Shown here in pieces: positions 13,819 to 27,812 of a stretch of DNA of 64,000 nucleotides (position 1 is its first letter; the number at the start of each line of letters is the position of its first letter). A program made the translations under genes and the position numbers. The notes below the pieces were generated by a model. It searched no databases and was not told the origin of the DNA. It was given only the letters and a program-made list of their open reading frames with translations. The stretch is from Isochrysis galbana. Lineage: Eukaryota > Haptophyta > Isochrysidales > Isochrysidaceae. The DNA lies in assembly GCA_018136815.1 (NCBI GenBank), contig CM030938.1, positions 1,400,202-1,464,201 on the forward strand, read 5' to 3'.

Positions 13819-16135
13819 CTACTCAGGGATGAGGCTCGAAAGGGCGTTGCGCCCGATAGGTTTGATGAGCGTGACCGCGCCACGACAAGTGGTGGTGATG
13901 ATTCCGTCACCGCTGATATCGAGTCTACGGTTCCCCACAATTCCCACGCGGTCGATGTACTGAGCGAGGTTACTACCGTCGTCATCCTCGGGAGGCAGGG
14001 AGGCAATGATCACGGGACTCGCGCCTACCTATGGAGGAGAAGGCGCGCCGCACGTCGGTTTGCGGCTGTCGCAATCGGCAGGGCACTCGAGCAAGGGCTG
14101 GCCACACAAGAAGCGCCCCTCGCACCGCTACACGGAATGCGTGTTATCCTCTAGGGCAGTTGCTCACCTCCAAGCTCCATAGAACCACCAACCCTGCCGT
14201 ATCGGTGGTGACAAGCATCGCTCCGCTGAGTGCCACCGCGGTAAGCATGTGCGCGTCTGTGGCACATGCCGCGGCGGATTGCGTGCCCCGTGCCGCGTCG
14301 CCCCTTATCGCGTCAGCCTCACCAAGCCGCATCCCTCGTAAGAGTGCCTCTTCGATGAGCGGTTCCGATTGCGCTGCCATGGCGCCCTCCACAGCCTCTC
14401 GCTCATCCCGAGCGCACGCCTCGTCACGGCTTGCATCTGGAGCATCTTCGTCATCGGTAATTGCCATCTCCGCCTCGTCAGAATCGTCATATCCCGCCTT
14501 GCATCCGCCGAGCAGGCGCTCCAGGCCGTCCTCAAACGTCCGCGAGGGCGATTTCGGTGGAGCTGAGGCGGTGACATCGAGCTTGGTGCCAGACGCCGAG
14601 TCGCCCAGATCGCCGCCACGAGCACGCGCGGCTGCATGCGCCTCGTACCAAGGCAACATGCGGACAGACGCAAAGTAGTCGACGGCTCGGAGGCACTTGC
14701 CCGTCTCCGTATCCCATATGCGGAGGGGGGAATCCTCGGCTCCGCTACACGAGACGAGAAGCTCGCCCTGCGCCGAAGTGGCGAGCGCAGTAACCGGCGA
14801 GGCGTGCCCACACAGCGCATCGAGGTAACTCAACGCACTCGCCGCCGGTAGGACCGTCTCGTCCTCACCCGGCACAACACGCTCGATCACCCGCCAACGC
14901 CAGATGAAGCAGCGCGCATCCGCCCCTGCGCTCGCACCAATGGTTCGAGCCCCTTGCGACGTGCCCAGCCCGCCCATCGTCCTAAAGTCGGCACTGGCCT
15001 CCACCGGTCGCCCACCGCACGTGAAGGCGTAGCGGCGAGATGCGGCGAGTAGCTGGATTGGGGGACCGCAAGAAGCATCGCGCACCTTGGCCGCTGCGAG
15101 CGGGCCGTACGCGCGTTGAGACATCTCGTCCAAGACGTGTTCGCTTGGGACGGAATTATCGACGCTCCGCGCCGAAACGTACGATTGGTCAACGACGGCC
15201 TGGCCCGCCCGCGACCGGCTGCTTAAAGACCGCCCCCACACAGTCAGCCTCCCCTCCATGTCGCTTGCGTACCCACTCACATAGCCGCCACTCAGCAACC
15301 TTGAGCCGTCGCTCCCGGACCAAGCGAGGCTAGTGAGCACCTCGCCGGCGCATTCCATCTGCTGAATCGTGGCGGGTCGCTCGGTCCGACGGGCTGGCAG
15401 CCTCCACAGGACGATCCGGCTGCCCCTTTCGGCATCGTCTGCCGCACAACCAAGGGCTAGGATCTCTCCGCACAATGCAAGCGCGAGGACTGGCGGGCTG
15501 AGGATCACCTCGGAGAAAAGGCGCGTGTTGCCTACACAGCGGTGCAGCCGGACGGCGGAGGCGGCTCCGCTGCTGCTGACCGGTCGCTCCGGCTGGGTGT
15601 CCGAGGCCTCGACGTGGACGACTGTCTCCCCGTCGCAAGCGAGCATTCTCGCCATATCGGACCGCCGGTTCGAGCCCGAGCCCGCCTGGCTAGCCCGGCA
15701 AACTGCTGCACGCGGCGTGCGGTGGGTCGACTGGGGCGCGTAGAGCTGCTGGAAGCCGTAGATCGGCGAAGCCCTCTGCCACTCGCCCAAAACCTCGCGG
15801 TCTCTCTCTGTCCTCCACTCTCTCCCTTCGAACACTCGCCGCACCGCTCGCTGAAACCGTCTGTCGACGCACGCAGCAGCCGCGAGCGCGGCTGGGCCCC
15901 CCTCGAGTCGTAAGAGAACTCGATCTAGCAGCGAGGGCGAGAGAGCCGAGTGAATCCTCAGCGTCGAGGCCCTCAGATTCTGGGGCTTCACACGAATCGG
16001 CCGTCGGCAGCCGATGGGAAGCACCGCCCACCGCTCTTCTACTCTCTCTAGAAGGCTCACCTCGACGCCGTTGAGCTCAGGGCGGGAGGAGAGGTCGCAC
16101 AATGTTGCGCGCGCACCGGCTACGAGCGCACACAT
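13819..16135 (-). CDS. F-box-like/WD40-repeat protein
   Basis: Exon 1 (16135-14168) encodes 656 residues from an ATG. An intron with donor GTGAGC and acceptor CCATAG (14167-14029) leads to a 70-codon last exon (14028-13819) that keeps frame, giving about 725 residues. Order: a small SH3-like motif (RPELNG...VKPQNL) common in algal proteins; an F-box-like helical segment (SPSLLDRVLLRLEG...RFQRAVRRVF); then degenerate WD40 blades (ILALGCA...IVLWRL, SRLLSGG...LTVWGR, CFIWRW, LLVSCSG...LRIWDTETGKCL, LVTTDTAGLVVLWSL). An acidic insertion precedes the last blade. A substrate-receptor role in a ubiquitin ligase is inferred from this architecture only. If the splice is wrong, the protein ends 7 codons after the donor. 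Confidence 0.7.
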
Positions 16136-16862
<727 letters not shown>

Positions 16863-17952
16863 ATGCGCCCCCCCTCTCTCCGTGGACTCACTCGCGCTGC
16901 AGCGCTCCCACTCTTCTACAACGACCTGTATGAGGTTCCTCTGCCTCCAAACCACCGGTTCCCGATGGCAAAGTACCGTCTCGTCAGGGAAGGACTGCAG
17001 AGGGAGCTCGCTCCCTCGCGCCTCGCCGGATTCCATCCGTCTCCGCTCGTGAGTGTCGCAGAGCTCACGACGACACACTGTCCGCAATATGTGGCGAGAT
17101 ATGTGGAGGGAAGAATGAGCGTGAGCGAGAACAGGAGGGTGGGGTTCCCATGGTCGGACGCCTCGGTCAAACGATCACTCTCGTCGACCGGAGGTACTGT
17201 CGCTGCCGCGAGAGCCGTGCTCGATGGCCGCTCGGCCATCGCAGGGCATATTGCGGGTGGTACGCACCACGCGTTTTACGACCGTGGGGAGGGCTTCTGC
17301 GTCTTCAACGACATTGCCGTCGCCGCGAATGTCGCGCTGCGTGAGCATGGAGACTGGCTGCGTAGGGTCCTCGTCGTTGACCTCGACGTCCACCAGGTAA
17401 GGTGGCGTGTATACTTTTATGCGGTGGCTTGCTGTCGCACTCGCCGCTCACCCGCCCCGGGTGACCCGTGCGCCTCCGCAGGGAAATGGCACTGCGCGCT
17501 TATTCGCCTCGGAAAAGCGCGTCTTCACTTGCAGCGTGCACTGTGAGGACAACTTCTTCTCAAAACGGGAGCACTCCGACCTCGACATTGAAGTGCCGGC
17601 GGGGGAAGAGGATAGTGCGTACATCGCGACGCTTGAACGCGCGCTCCCTGAGCTCTTCAATGAAGTGAGGCCGCAGCTGGTCTTCTTCCAGGCTGGAGTG
17701 GACCCGCACGCCTCCGATGCCTTTGGCAAGCTGCGAATCACGTCCGCCGGCCTTAAGCGGCGCAATGCACTCGTCTATGCCGAGGCACGCAAGGCGGATG
17801 CCAGAGTTGTGGTCACGATGGGCGGTGGATACCCGCGCGACCTGAAGCCTGACTCGCAGCCGTTCGCACACGTCGTCCAGGCGCACATGGACGTCTACCG
17901 AGCCGCCGCATATGCTAACCGTCAGCGAGCCGCGCTGCCGCCTGAGAGGTGA
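16863..17952 (+). CDS. Histone deacetylase family protein (arginase/deacetylase fold)
   Basis: Two exons, 16863-17396 and 17482-17952, with an 85-nt intron (donor CAG/GTAAGG, acceptor CCGCAG), give 334 residues. Catalytic features are all present: GGTHHAF with the tandem His at residues 135-136; the zinc-binding DLDVHQGNG (Asp175, His177) spanning the splice site; AGVDPH with the third ligand Asp252; and GGGYPRD with Tyr295. Length and motif spelling fit the compact bacterial/class IV (HDAC11-like) branch rather than class I. Substrates may be acetylated histones or other acyl-amines. ATG 16863 is chosen because the family's N-terminal strand follows at once; upstream in-frame sequence is low-complexity. 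Confidence 0.9.
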
Positions 17953-19367
17953 GCTGCAAGTTTCCGAGCCATCTCAGCTCGTCACGGAACTGCTCTTCGC
18001 AAGATGAGTTGCTTGCTTAGGGTGAGTCCCTCTAATGCTGACTACATCGGCTAGCCGCTCAAAGAGCGCGGGCAACGCACCCGATTGCGCTTGACTCTAG
18101 CGGCTACCTGGTGACCGGCCCGACGTGTCCGTGCTAAGCGCACGGACCAATGCTCGAGCGCAACAAGTTCCAGAGCGAACTGCAGGAAAGTGCACTTCAA
18201 GTCGAGTTTGTTTTTCATCTTGCAAATTTCTGCAAAAGCTGCGGGGCTAGGAGGCTTTCCTAGGCCCCTCTTGGCAACTGGGCTTGGCGCACGGGTGGGT
18301 GGATTGGAAAGGGCGCGGTAGGAAGCAGTCGCTACGTCGTTAACTGGAATGGTGTTGCTGATTCTTGATTGAGCCTAAGCTCCGCGGCCGCCGCCGCTTT
18401 TCAGCGCCTACGAGCGCAACGCGGGCTCGGTAGCTCCGTGCCTCTCTACAAAGCCCCTAAGGCGCCCCCAGTGCACAAAGTGTTTGTGGATTGAGACAGC
18501 AATGAGCAACAAAAGGCATTTGGATCTAGCTTACTTATTACTTACCCCCGCCCCATACGAAGGCTAGTGCGGGCCTACAGCGGCGACCCGCTTGCCTTCC
18601 AACACTAGGCCGGCACACGCGGGCCACTAGTGACAGCCGCTGGCCCGCCTTGGCCTCTGCCGAAAACTGTGTTCCCTATCAGCATGGGCAATGCGGCAGG
18701 CGCCAGTACCAGCGCGCCAGCTGCCTTCTGAGTGGGACGGCGGGAGCAAAGCGGCAGAACTTCAATGCGCCGTGGTAGGAATGCGGGGCCCGCGCGCCGC
18801 CGAAGGCACTCAGCGCTCGTGCACGCGATGGCGCGGGCGGCCGCAGAGGCCCAAACAAAGAAGATAGGGAATGCCCGGGCTAGTCGCTTCGGGGAAGCGC
18901 TGAGGTACATCCCACCGTTGATGTGGTGGGGAAGCGCTGAGGTGCATCCCACCGTTGATGTGGGTGCAGTGCAACACAGCAAATCAGACGCTGCACTTGG
19001 AGCCTAGAGCGCGCGTAGAGGGCGGAAGTAGTGCACGCAGGAGCTCGAAAGCACTCGTCACCTTGCGCAACGCGGTTGGGCCGAGTGTGCAGGCAAGAGG
19101 CAACGTGTTTCTTCCATCAATACGCATGTGGTGCACTCTGTCGGGAGCGGAGAACGGGCTGTCCGGGATGGGCAACGTTCTTCTGAGCAAACCGATTACC
19201 GCTACGACGCTTGAACACAACACTTGTACGTGGTTTGGAAGCAGAAGACCATGAGCGATGCGCTAGACGCGACTCCCTTGTGACATGCGACCGCGCGGTG
19301 GCGTTCCCGGCCCCAAAGTACCGGCGGTTCGCGGGCAACCCTTGGTCCTTCATCGACTGCCACCTCT
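17953..19367. other. Intergenic region; one short tandem duplication
   Basis: This separates the HDAC gene from the convergent SDR gene. No coding sequence is recognised. At 18891-18963 a 37-bp unit (beginning GGGGAAGCGCTGAGGT) is present twice in tandem with one difference. Confidence 0.6.
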
Positions 19368-22085
<2,718 letters not shown>

Positions 22086-22639
22086 CCCCCCCCCCCCCCT
22101 CCCCTTCTCGGACGCGGACGCCATCTCTTTCGGCCGCACTCTTTATTTACTACGCGCCAATACCCTTGCTCGGGGAACATGAACATATGAACATGCCCCT
22201 TCCCCCCTGCCGCCTGCCCTGCTTGGGTGTGTTATAAATGCTAAGTATAGCAGCCAGGCTGTCCGTTAGAACTTATAGCGTCGTAGGACATCTTGCTAGC
22301 TACTAGGGGCACGCAAGGAGGCAAAGCAGGCGAGGGGCAAAGCAGGCAACAAGGTAGGCGACAAAGGGCACAAAGGAGGCGAGGGCGAGGGCGACGAAGA
22401 CGAAGGTGAATGTGAATGTAGGATGTAGCGAGATTCTCCAACGGTGACTAGCCTACAATGACACAAGACACAAGCAGCTTACAAGCACAAGGACAAGGAG
22501 GAGGGGGCATAGAAACGTAGACGATTCCTTTGAAAAAAAAATCTGAAGTTTCTGGGCTACACACCTACTACATTGCCGGTATGTCCCTTCTCTATCTACG
22601 CCGCCCTTAAGTTCCCTTTCTCCACCTCTCTTTCCTCTT

Positions 22640-22933
22640 TCCCTGCCCCCCTTCTATCCTTTTTCTTCGGTTTCGGTTTCCGGGGTCCGGCCTTGGTGCA
22701 CTACCTAAGGCCTGGTTCGGAGTGTGGGGGCCGGGCAGGCCTGTTGTGGTCTCTCTGTTGGCGTGCGCGCCAAACCGTGGTCGCATCTAGTATGGAGTAT
22801 GGCGGTGGTGCCGGGCCCATTGCGTCCCGGTGGTTTCCTTGGGCCATGTCTCATTGGCAATCATTGGCTCATTCGTCTTTGTTGTGTTGCTCCTTGGGTT
22901 CCTCGACAGCGTGTGCTATCCTCAGCTTTGTGG
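22640..22933 (-). repeat. LINE ORF2 C-terminus and 3' UTR (interrupted copy, 3' part)
   Basis: On the minus strand, the last codons of ORF2 run to a TGA at 22871-22869, followed by a 3' UTR. Its GGCCTGCCCGG...TTAGGTAGTGCACC segment is shared with the LINE 3' ends at 25.47 and 39.81 kb. The coding part continues from 24087 upstream; the two halves were separated by insertion of the element at 22934-24069, as the 17-bp duplication shows. Confidence 0.75.
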
Positions 22934-24069
22934 AAAACTATTGTTATAGTTTGAACTATGGAGCGTGCCGCGACCGCTCCCGAGCCCCAGGCGACCCTCG
23001 CCACCGCGCCCCACCTGGGACGCCCCACGCCGCCCGAGGCGGCTCGTCAGAAAGCCCTCTCAGAGCCCATCCAACCCATCCAAACCACACCCGCGCAAGC
23101 GCGCGGGGTGGCGAGCACTGGCACCGAACAGGTTGCCACCATGGCTCTGCGCATCATGCAGGGGGTCTTGGAGACCCCCTCCAACAGTGGGAAACCCTCC
23201 CACCCCAAGAGCACCTCATGTGGGAGGGCAGCTCAGCTGCCCTCCCCATGGTGGAAACCTCTACCATCAGTGCACCCAACATGGGAGGGCACTTCACAAC
23301 CATCAACCCCATACGGAGAGCACCCCATGCCTCTGTTTTCCAACTTGTTGACACAATTCTCGTCTTCACCCCACTCTTGTGGGCCACTAGTACCAATCAC
23401 TCAGTGCCCTGCCTTGGGCCCTCTCTCAACACAAGACTCCCTCTCCCACTCCCCCTTCACACTTCAACCAACCCAAACGGCACGAACCCCCCCGCCCTCT
23501 GTTCAAAGCACCAAAAATTTCAATTCAAGACACATGTTGATACACTTTTCGTTTTCACCCCACGCTTGTGGGCCACAAGTACCTACAACTCAGTGCCCTG
23601 CCTTTGGCCCTCTTTCAACACTTCACTCCATCTCCCACTCCCTCATCCCACTACAACCAACCCAAGAAGCACAAACCCCCTCGCCCTCGGATTCAAACAC
23701 CAAAAATTTCGACTCAAGACCAGAGGGAGGACATGTTTTGAGGCGGCGTCGCTGCCCATGCCTAGCGCAAGGGTATAGCGCCCCCACTCAAACATCTCCT
23801 TCCCCAAAGCTCCTCTTTGAGGAGTTGCTCCTCACCCTCCCATTAGGCCCCCTTGCCTGCGAGACCAGAACAGGATCCTGGCGTGGGGGGCTGCTTGAGT
23901 GTGGAGGGAGGGGTGCTCCGGCTAGCGCAGGTAGTAAGCTAGTGAAGAGCTGGGTGGCATAAGGGGGAAGGGTGCTTGCGCTCGCCGCGGCAGGGAGTCC
24001 TGTCTTGTGTGCGCGCTAGTCCCGTTCCTTTGCCGCGCCGCGACCCATAAAAATTTGTTAAAAATTAAT
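22934..24069 (+). mobile_element. Non-autonomous LINE-derived element, copy 1
   Basis: Flanked by 17-bp direct repeats TATCCTCAGCTTTGTGG at 22917-22933 and 24070-24086. It starts with AAACTATTGTTATAGTTT, the same 5' end as the coding LINE at 27787. It contains a 334-codon ORF (22958-23962) beginning MERAATAPEPQ, related to the start of that LINE's ORF1 (MERAPTAPTSQ). It then diverges, with an internal tandem duplication of about 190 bp (about 23355-23725), and ends CATAAAAATTTGTTAAAAA. No endonuclease or RT is present, so it must have been mobilised in trans. Confidence 0.85.
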
Positions 24070-24086
24070 TATCCTCAGCTTTGTGG

Positions 24087-24390
24087 CTAGTTTCACTAGC
24101 TCATCGCTGGGTTTGAGCCCGCCGTTGTCGTTCATACTGAAAACGGGCCTCAAGTCGCTTATGTCTATCCTTTTCTTGGGTTGCCTGCCCATGCCCGCTT
24201 GGGCGGTTCTCGCCGAGTCGGTCTCGTGTGCGAAGAGTAGGGCTTTACTTAACGTGGTGAATCGTTCTATTGTTCTCATCAGTATTGATTCTTCTGAGAA
24301 TACAACTCCGTCGTAGTGTATTCTATAAAAGTCTGTGATGATAAACCATAAACCTCCATGCTACAAGGTATAGATGTCGTATTCCATACG
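24087..24390 (-). pseudogene. LINE ORF2 C-terminal fragment (interrupted copy, 5' part)
   Basis: The minus-strand coding text (FSEESILMRTIERF, TDSARTAQAGMGRQPKKR) is closely similar to 25110-25250 on the plus strand, so both derive from the same LINE C-terminal region. A 7-bp duplication near 24340 breaks the frame. The fragment joins across the nested insertion to 22933-22869. Confidence 0.75.
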
Positions 24391-24439
24391 ATGACAGACT
24401 TTTACCTCTAACCTGCGGGTTATTTCAAGCCTCAAGGTC

Positions 24440-24850
24440 TCGTCGATTGGTGTACCCCCTCTTCTCTTACTTTCTTTCGATGTCATCAACGTTCCATGAC
24501 TGTCTTTTGTCTTCTCTCCATGTATCGGTCACAGCTCCCCAGCGAGGTGCGTCCTCGTTGTGCCCTCTGCCGGGAAATCGGTTGTATGTGCCCACCCGTC
24601 TGTGCGCAACGTTTTTGAAGTGTAGGTGCATATCGCGTGCCGTCACCATCGGGGAGGTGTATAGCTTGGCGAGGTGTGCCCATGTGTCTTCGGGTAGATT
24701 TAGTTTCTCCTCCCATTTACTCGGTCCGGCTAGGCGTTTGCTTTTGTGGCCCGTTTGCTGGAGAGCTCTGGTTATGTGCTCGACTCCCGTTTCGTCTAGC
24801 GGCGTTTCACCGTCTACGGTGTATTCATCTGCGGCCTGTCGACCGACGTC
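24440..24850 (-). pseudogene. LINE ORF2 segment preceding the C-terminus (inverted)
   Basis: The minus-strand text SKWEEKLNLPEDTWAHLAKL, then ARDMHLHFKNVAHRRVGTYNRF, resembles the region after the reverse transcriptase that leads into the zinc-finger (zf-RVT) region of LINE ORF2. It abuts, head to head, the plus-strand segment that begins near 24850. Confidence 0.6.
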
Positions 24851-25560
24851 GTCACCCACGCACGAGAATGCCACGTCGGACGAATCCTCCACGCACCTGG
24901 GAGAATGCCCGCGGCTAACAAACATTTTCGACGCCCTGGACACACTGGCCCGACACCCGAGCACGCCGGATAAACCACGCGAACAAAACATTATAGATAG
25001 GCTCTTCGCACACCCAAGCGGCCCTTGCCCCAAGGCACTAGCAACGTTGTACATGCTCGCATGGAGGTACATCATAACGGACTTCTACAGGATATACTAC
25101 GACAACGCCACGTTCTCAGAAGAATCGGTACTAATACGCACACTGGAAAGATTCACGAAACTGAGCAGGGCGCAATTATTCGCCAACTCAACAGACTCCG
25201 CGCGAACCGCCCAGGCGGGCATGGGGAGACAACCCAAAAAGAGGATGGACTTGGCCGACATCCGGCCACTCTACGAACTCGGCGAGAAGAACGAATTGAC
25301 CCCCAGCGCGGAGCTAGTATCCCTAGCTAGCAAGCTAGGGATGGAGCACCTAGTCGAGACAAAAACCGCGAAACACAAGAGATAGAGGCGAACAACACGC
25401 CGATGCACCACCCTTGGAACAACCACATTAAGAGATGCCTACTCTATCCTACCAACATAAATCCAAAAGGCCTGCCCGGACCCCACACCCGAAACCGGGC
25501 CCTAGGTAGTGTACCAGGGCCGCACCCCCGCCGACACCGAAGACAAAGGAATGAGGGGGG
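24850..25560 (+). pseudogene. LINE ORF2 C-terminus and 3' UTR, plus strand
   Basis: Plus-strand coding text DESSTHLGECPRLTNIF (the end of a zf-RVT-like His/Cys cluster), then LATLYMLAWRYIITDFYRIY and the C-terminal tail to the stop at 25385. The 3' UTR at 25465-25530 shares GGCCTGCCCGG...CCCTAGGTAGTGTACC with the LINE ends at 22.7 and 39.8 kb. The open frame continues upstream but antisense to the inverted segment, so the real coding part starts near 24850. Confidence 0.7.
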
Positions 25561-26153
25561 GAAGGCAAGGGGGCGGAGAAAAGGGAGATAAGGGCGCTGG
25601 CTGATGTGCAGTAGCAGTAGTATGCGCTGTCCAGCGATAGGTGTGTAGCCCTGAACCTTCAGATCTTTTTTTTTTATTTTCAGCGTCGCCTTCAATGTTT
25701 GGTCCCCCCCCTCCCCCCCCCTCCCCCCCCGCCTTCCTCCCTCCCAGTCCCACTCCGTTGCGCCGCGCCGCCCTCCCCTCAACCTCTCACACCTCTTTCT
25801 AACGTGCACACGTGGATTATTTGGTAAACTGAAGCATCCAAATGGCTGCTTCGCCCCTGGGCCTATTTTCTCCATGATTCCATACTACAATCTCGAGCTA
25901 TTGTTATTGTGTTGAAAATGGGTGGGAATGTGGGGAAGGATGTCCCTGAGGCTCCCCCAGCACCTCATGGGCACCCGTCAAGACGTTGGCGAGCAGGGAC
26001 GAAATATGTCGTTTGAAGCATCCATTTGCATGCTCCGGCAGTAAACAGTTAAAGCTACCGGTAGTCTTCGTTGCGCCCCTTCTACCGCTGGGGGGCGTTG
26101 GCTCCTGGGGGGTAACATATCCTTCACATTGCCTGATATGTCTCTGCGACGGC
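25561..26153. other. Intergenic region upstream of transporter; solo foldback terminus
   Basis: Contains C-rich and CT-rich tracts (25700-25745). At 26090-26120 there is a 31-bp exact match to the terminal sequence of the foldback element at 32672-34569 (GGCGTTGGCTCC...GGTAACATAT). No gene was found here. The transporter frame is open back to 25986 but has no ATG before 26154. Confidence 0.5.
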
Positions 26154-27272
26154 ATGGCTATTTTTGGTGACGGCGCGATGGCGATGACGGATGGCCTCTG
26201 CCCTGAGGAGCGTAGCGACAGCGAGCTGCTTGGCGAGACGGAGCGTTCTGTGTCTGGGGCATCCGGTGGTGAGCGACCGTCTTGCCGTCTCTGGCTCGCT
26301 GTCGTCCTTGTCCTTGTCGGCGTCCAGGCCATCTTTGGCGGAAACGCTGTCGTCGTGAAAGCGGCACTCCATTCGCATGCGGACCCTGTCGTCTTCAGCC
26401 TCATACGAGACGTGGGCGGCGCGGCGATACTCCTGTCAGGATGTGCCGCAACGCGACAGCTTGTTACACCCAGCTCGGAGCATCTCGGATGGTTCGTCCT
26501 CATGGGAGTGCTTGGAGTGTACATCGGGCAGATGTTCCTCAACGTCGCACTGCAGTACATCACGCCTGTGAACGCGGCCCTCGTCAACGCGTCGCAGGCA
26601 GTGCTGACGCTTCTTCTCGCCGCGCTCTTCCGTATTGAGCCACTGCGCCTGGACACGCGAGCGGGGCTCGTCAAAGCGGCCGGCGTCGTGGCCGTCACGG
26701 GGGGGGCACTCTACTCTGTCTTGGGCAGCGCGAGAGAGACCGATTCGAGCGCTTCTGTGGCGGCACAGCCTGCGTGGGGCGATTTGATCTTGGGAAATTT
26801 CCTCCTTGTGGTCCAGTGCACTGGAGGGGCGCTCTTCCAGCTGATTCAAAAACACGTCCTCTCTCTACCCGCATCTTACCCACCGGCTGCAGTAGCCGGC
26901 TTCAGCTACACGTTTGGTGGCATGGCTGTGGCGTTGGTGATACCCATATGCAGACTCGACGCAGCTGCGTGGCAATTTTCGGCGAGCGCCGGGTGGTGCC
27001 TGCTCTACTCTATTGTGCTCACCTCTGCCACGAGTTACGCGGCCCTGGCGTGGGCGAACAAGCACTCCTCACCGGCGCTCATCACTGCATTCTTCCCCTT
27101 GCAAATGGTCTTCACCGCTATTTTCCAACTCATCTTCCTTGGCGTTGCGCCAACCAGAGCACAACTGGCGGGAGGCGTGCTCATCATCGTAGGCCTATCG
27201 GCCGCCACGGCAGGGCAGATGATGACCTCTGTACAAGCTGCCCCGGCGTCACGACGGGCAAGAAGAGTCTAA
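26154..27272 (+). CDS. EamA/DMT-superfamily transporter
   Basis: A single-exon ORF of 372 residues from ATG 26154. After a soluble, acidic N-terminus (about 45 residues) come roughly ten hydrophobic segments in two halves, as in ten-TM drug/metabolite transporters. Segments include WLAVVLVLVGVQAIFGGN, LGWFVLMGVLGVYIGQMFLN and VNASQAVLTLLLAALF with the EamA-like P-V-N-A-A-L-V signature, and in the second half ALITAFFPLQMVFTAIFQLI followed by GGVLIIVGL. Plant WAT1-like and bacterial EamA proteins share this pattern; the substrate is unknown. It is expected in a cellular or organelle membrane. 27273-27786 downstream contains nothing recognised. Confidence 0.85.
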   Translation: MAIFGDGAMAMTDGLCPEERSDSELLGETERSVSGASGGERPSCRLWLAVVLVLVGVQAIFGGNAVVVKAALHSHADPVVFSLIRDVGGAAILLSGCAATRQLVTPSSEHLGWFVLMGVLGVYIGQMFLNVALQYITPVNAALVNASQAVLTLLLAALFRIEPLRLDTRAGLVKAAGVVAVTGGALYSVLGSARETDSSASVAAQPAWGDLILGNFLLVVQCTGGALFQLIQKHVLSLPASYPPAAVAGFSYTFGGMAVALVIPICRLDAAAWQFSASAGWCLLYSIVLTSATSYAALAWANKHSSPALITAFFPLQMVFTAIFQLIFLGVAPTRAQLAGGVLIIVGLSAATAGQMMTSVQAAPASRRARRV

Positions 27273-27812
27273 AATCAGATTGTGTACACCAAGCATGAAT
27301 GACGCAGGGCAAGCAGTGTGCTACTGAAGATCGGAGGTAGGCTTCTAGGCGGCCGCGTATCGGTCTAGCCCGTTGAATGACCTGGCTAGGCTTGTGTAGG
27401 CCGCCGCTAGGAGCTGAGTGCCGTCAGCGATTAGCTAAATTTTAGCTTACGTATGTCGTCCTCATTGATCATTGAGGACCCAAGCCCGAGTTATGATGAT
27501 GATAAAGTAACTGAGCGTTACTACCACTACTGCCACTAGCCTAGTACTATCACGACGGATTGGGCTGACCAATAGGGTCTGAAAATCAAAAACAATTGGG
27601 AATAACATGGACCTGTGCACCGATAAGTGATGATGAAATATGCAAGCAATCATTAATCAATGTTCAGTCGCAAGCCAACCCCGGTACCCAAGACTAGCTG
27701 ATTGGTAAGGCTGTGAATTTAGTAGCTTAGTACTATATTACCAAGGCTACCAACCCCGCACTGGAGCTACTACTATGTTACATAGTACAAAACTATTGTT
27801 ATAGTTTTAGCG

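Noticed and set aside
22573-23778. A 401-codon plus-strand ORF starting upstream of the 22934 element
   Set aside because: It crosses the insertion border and target duplication and is out of frame with the ORF shared by both element copies.
25986-26153. N-terminal extension of the EamA transporter
   Set aside because: No ATG is present, and the stretch includes the 31-bp foldback end; the first in-frame ATG at 26154 precedes the first membrane segment.
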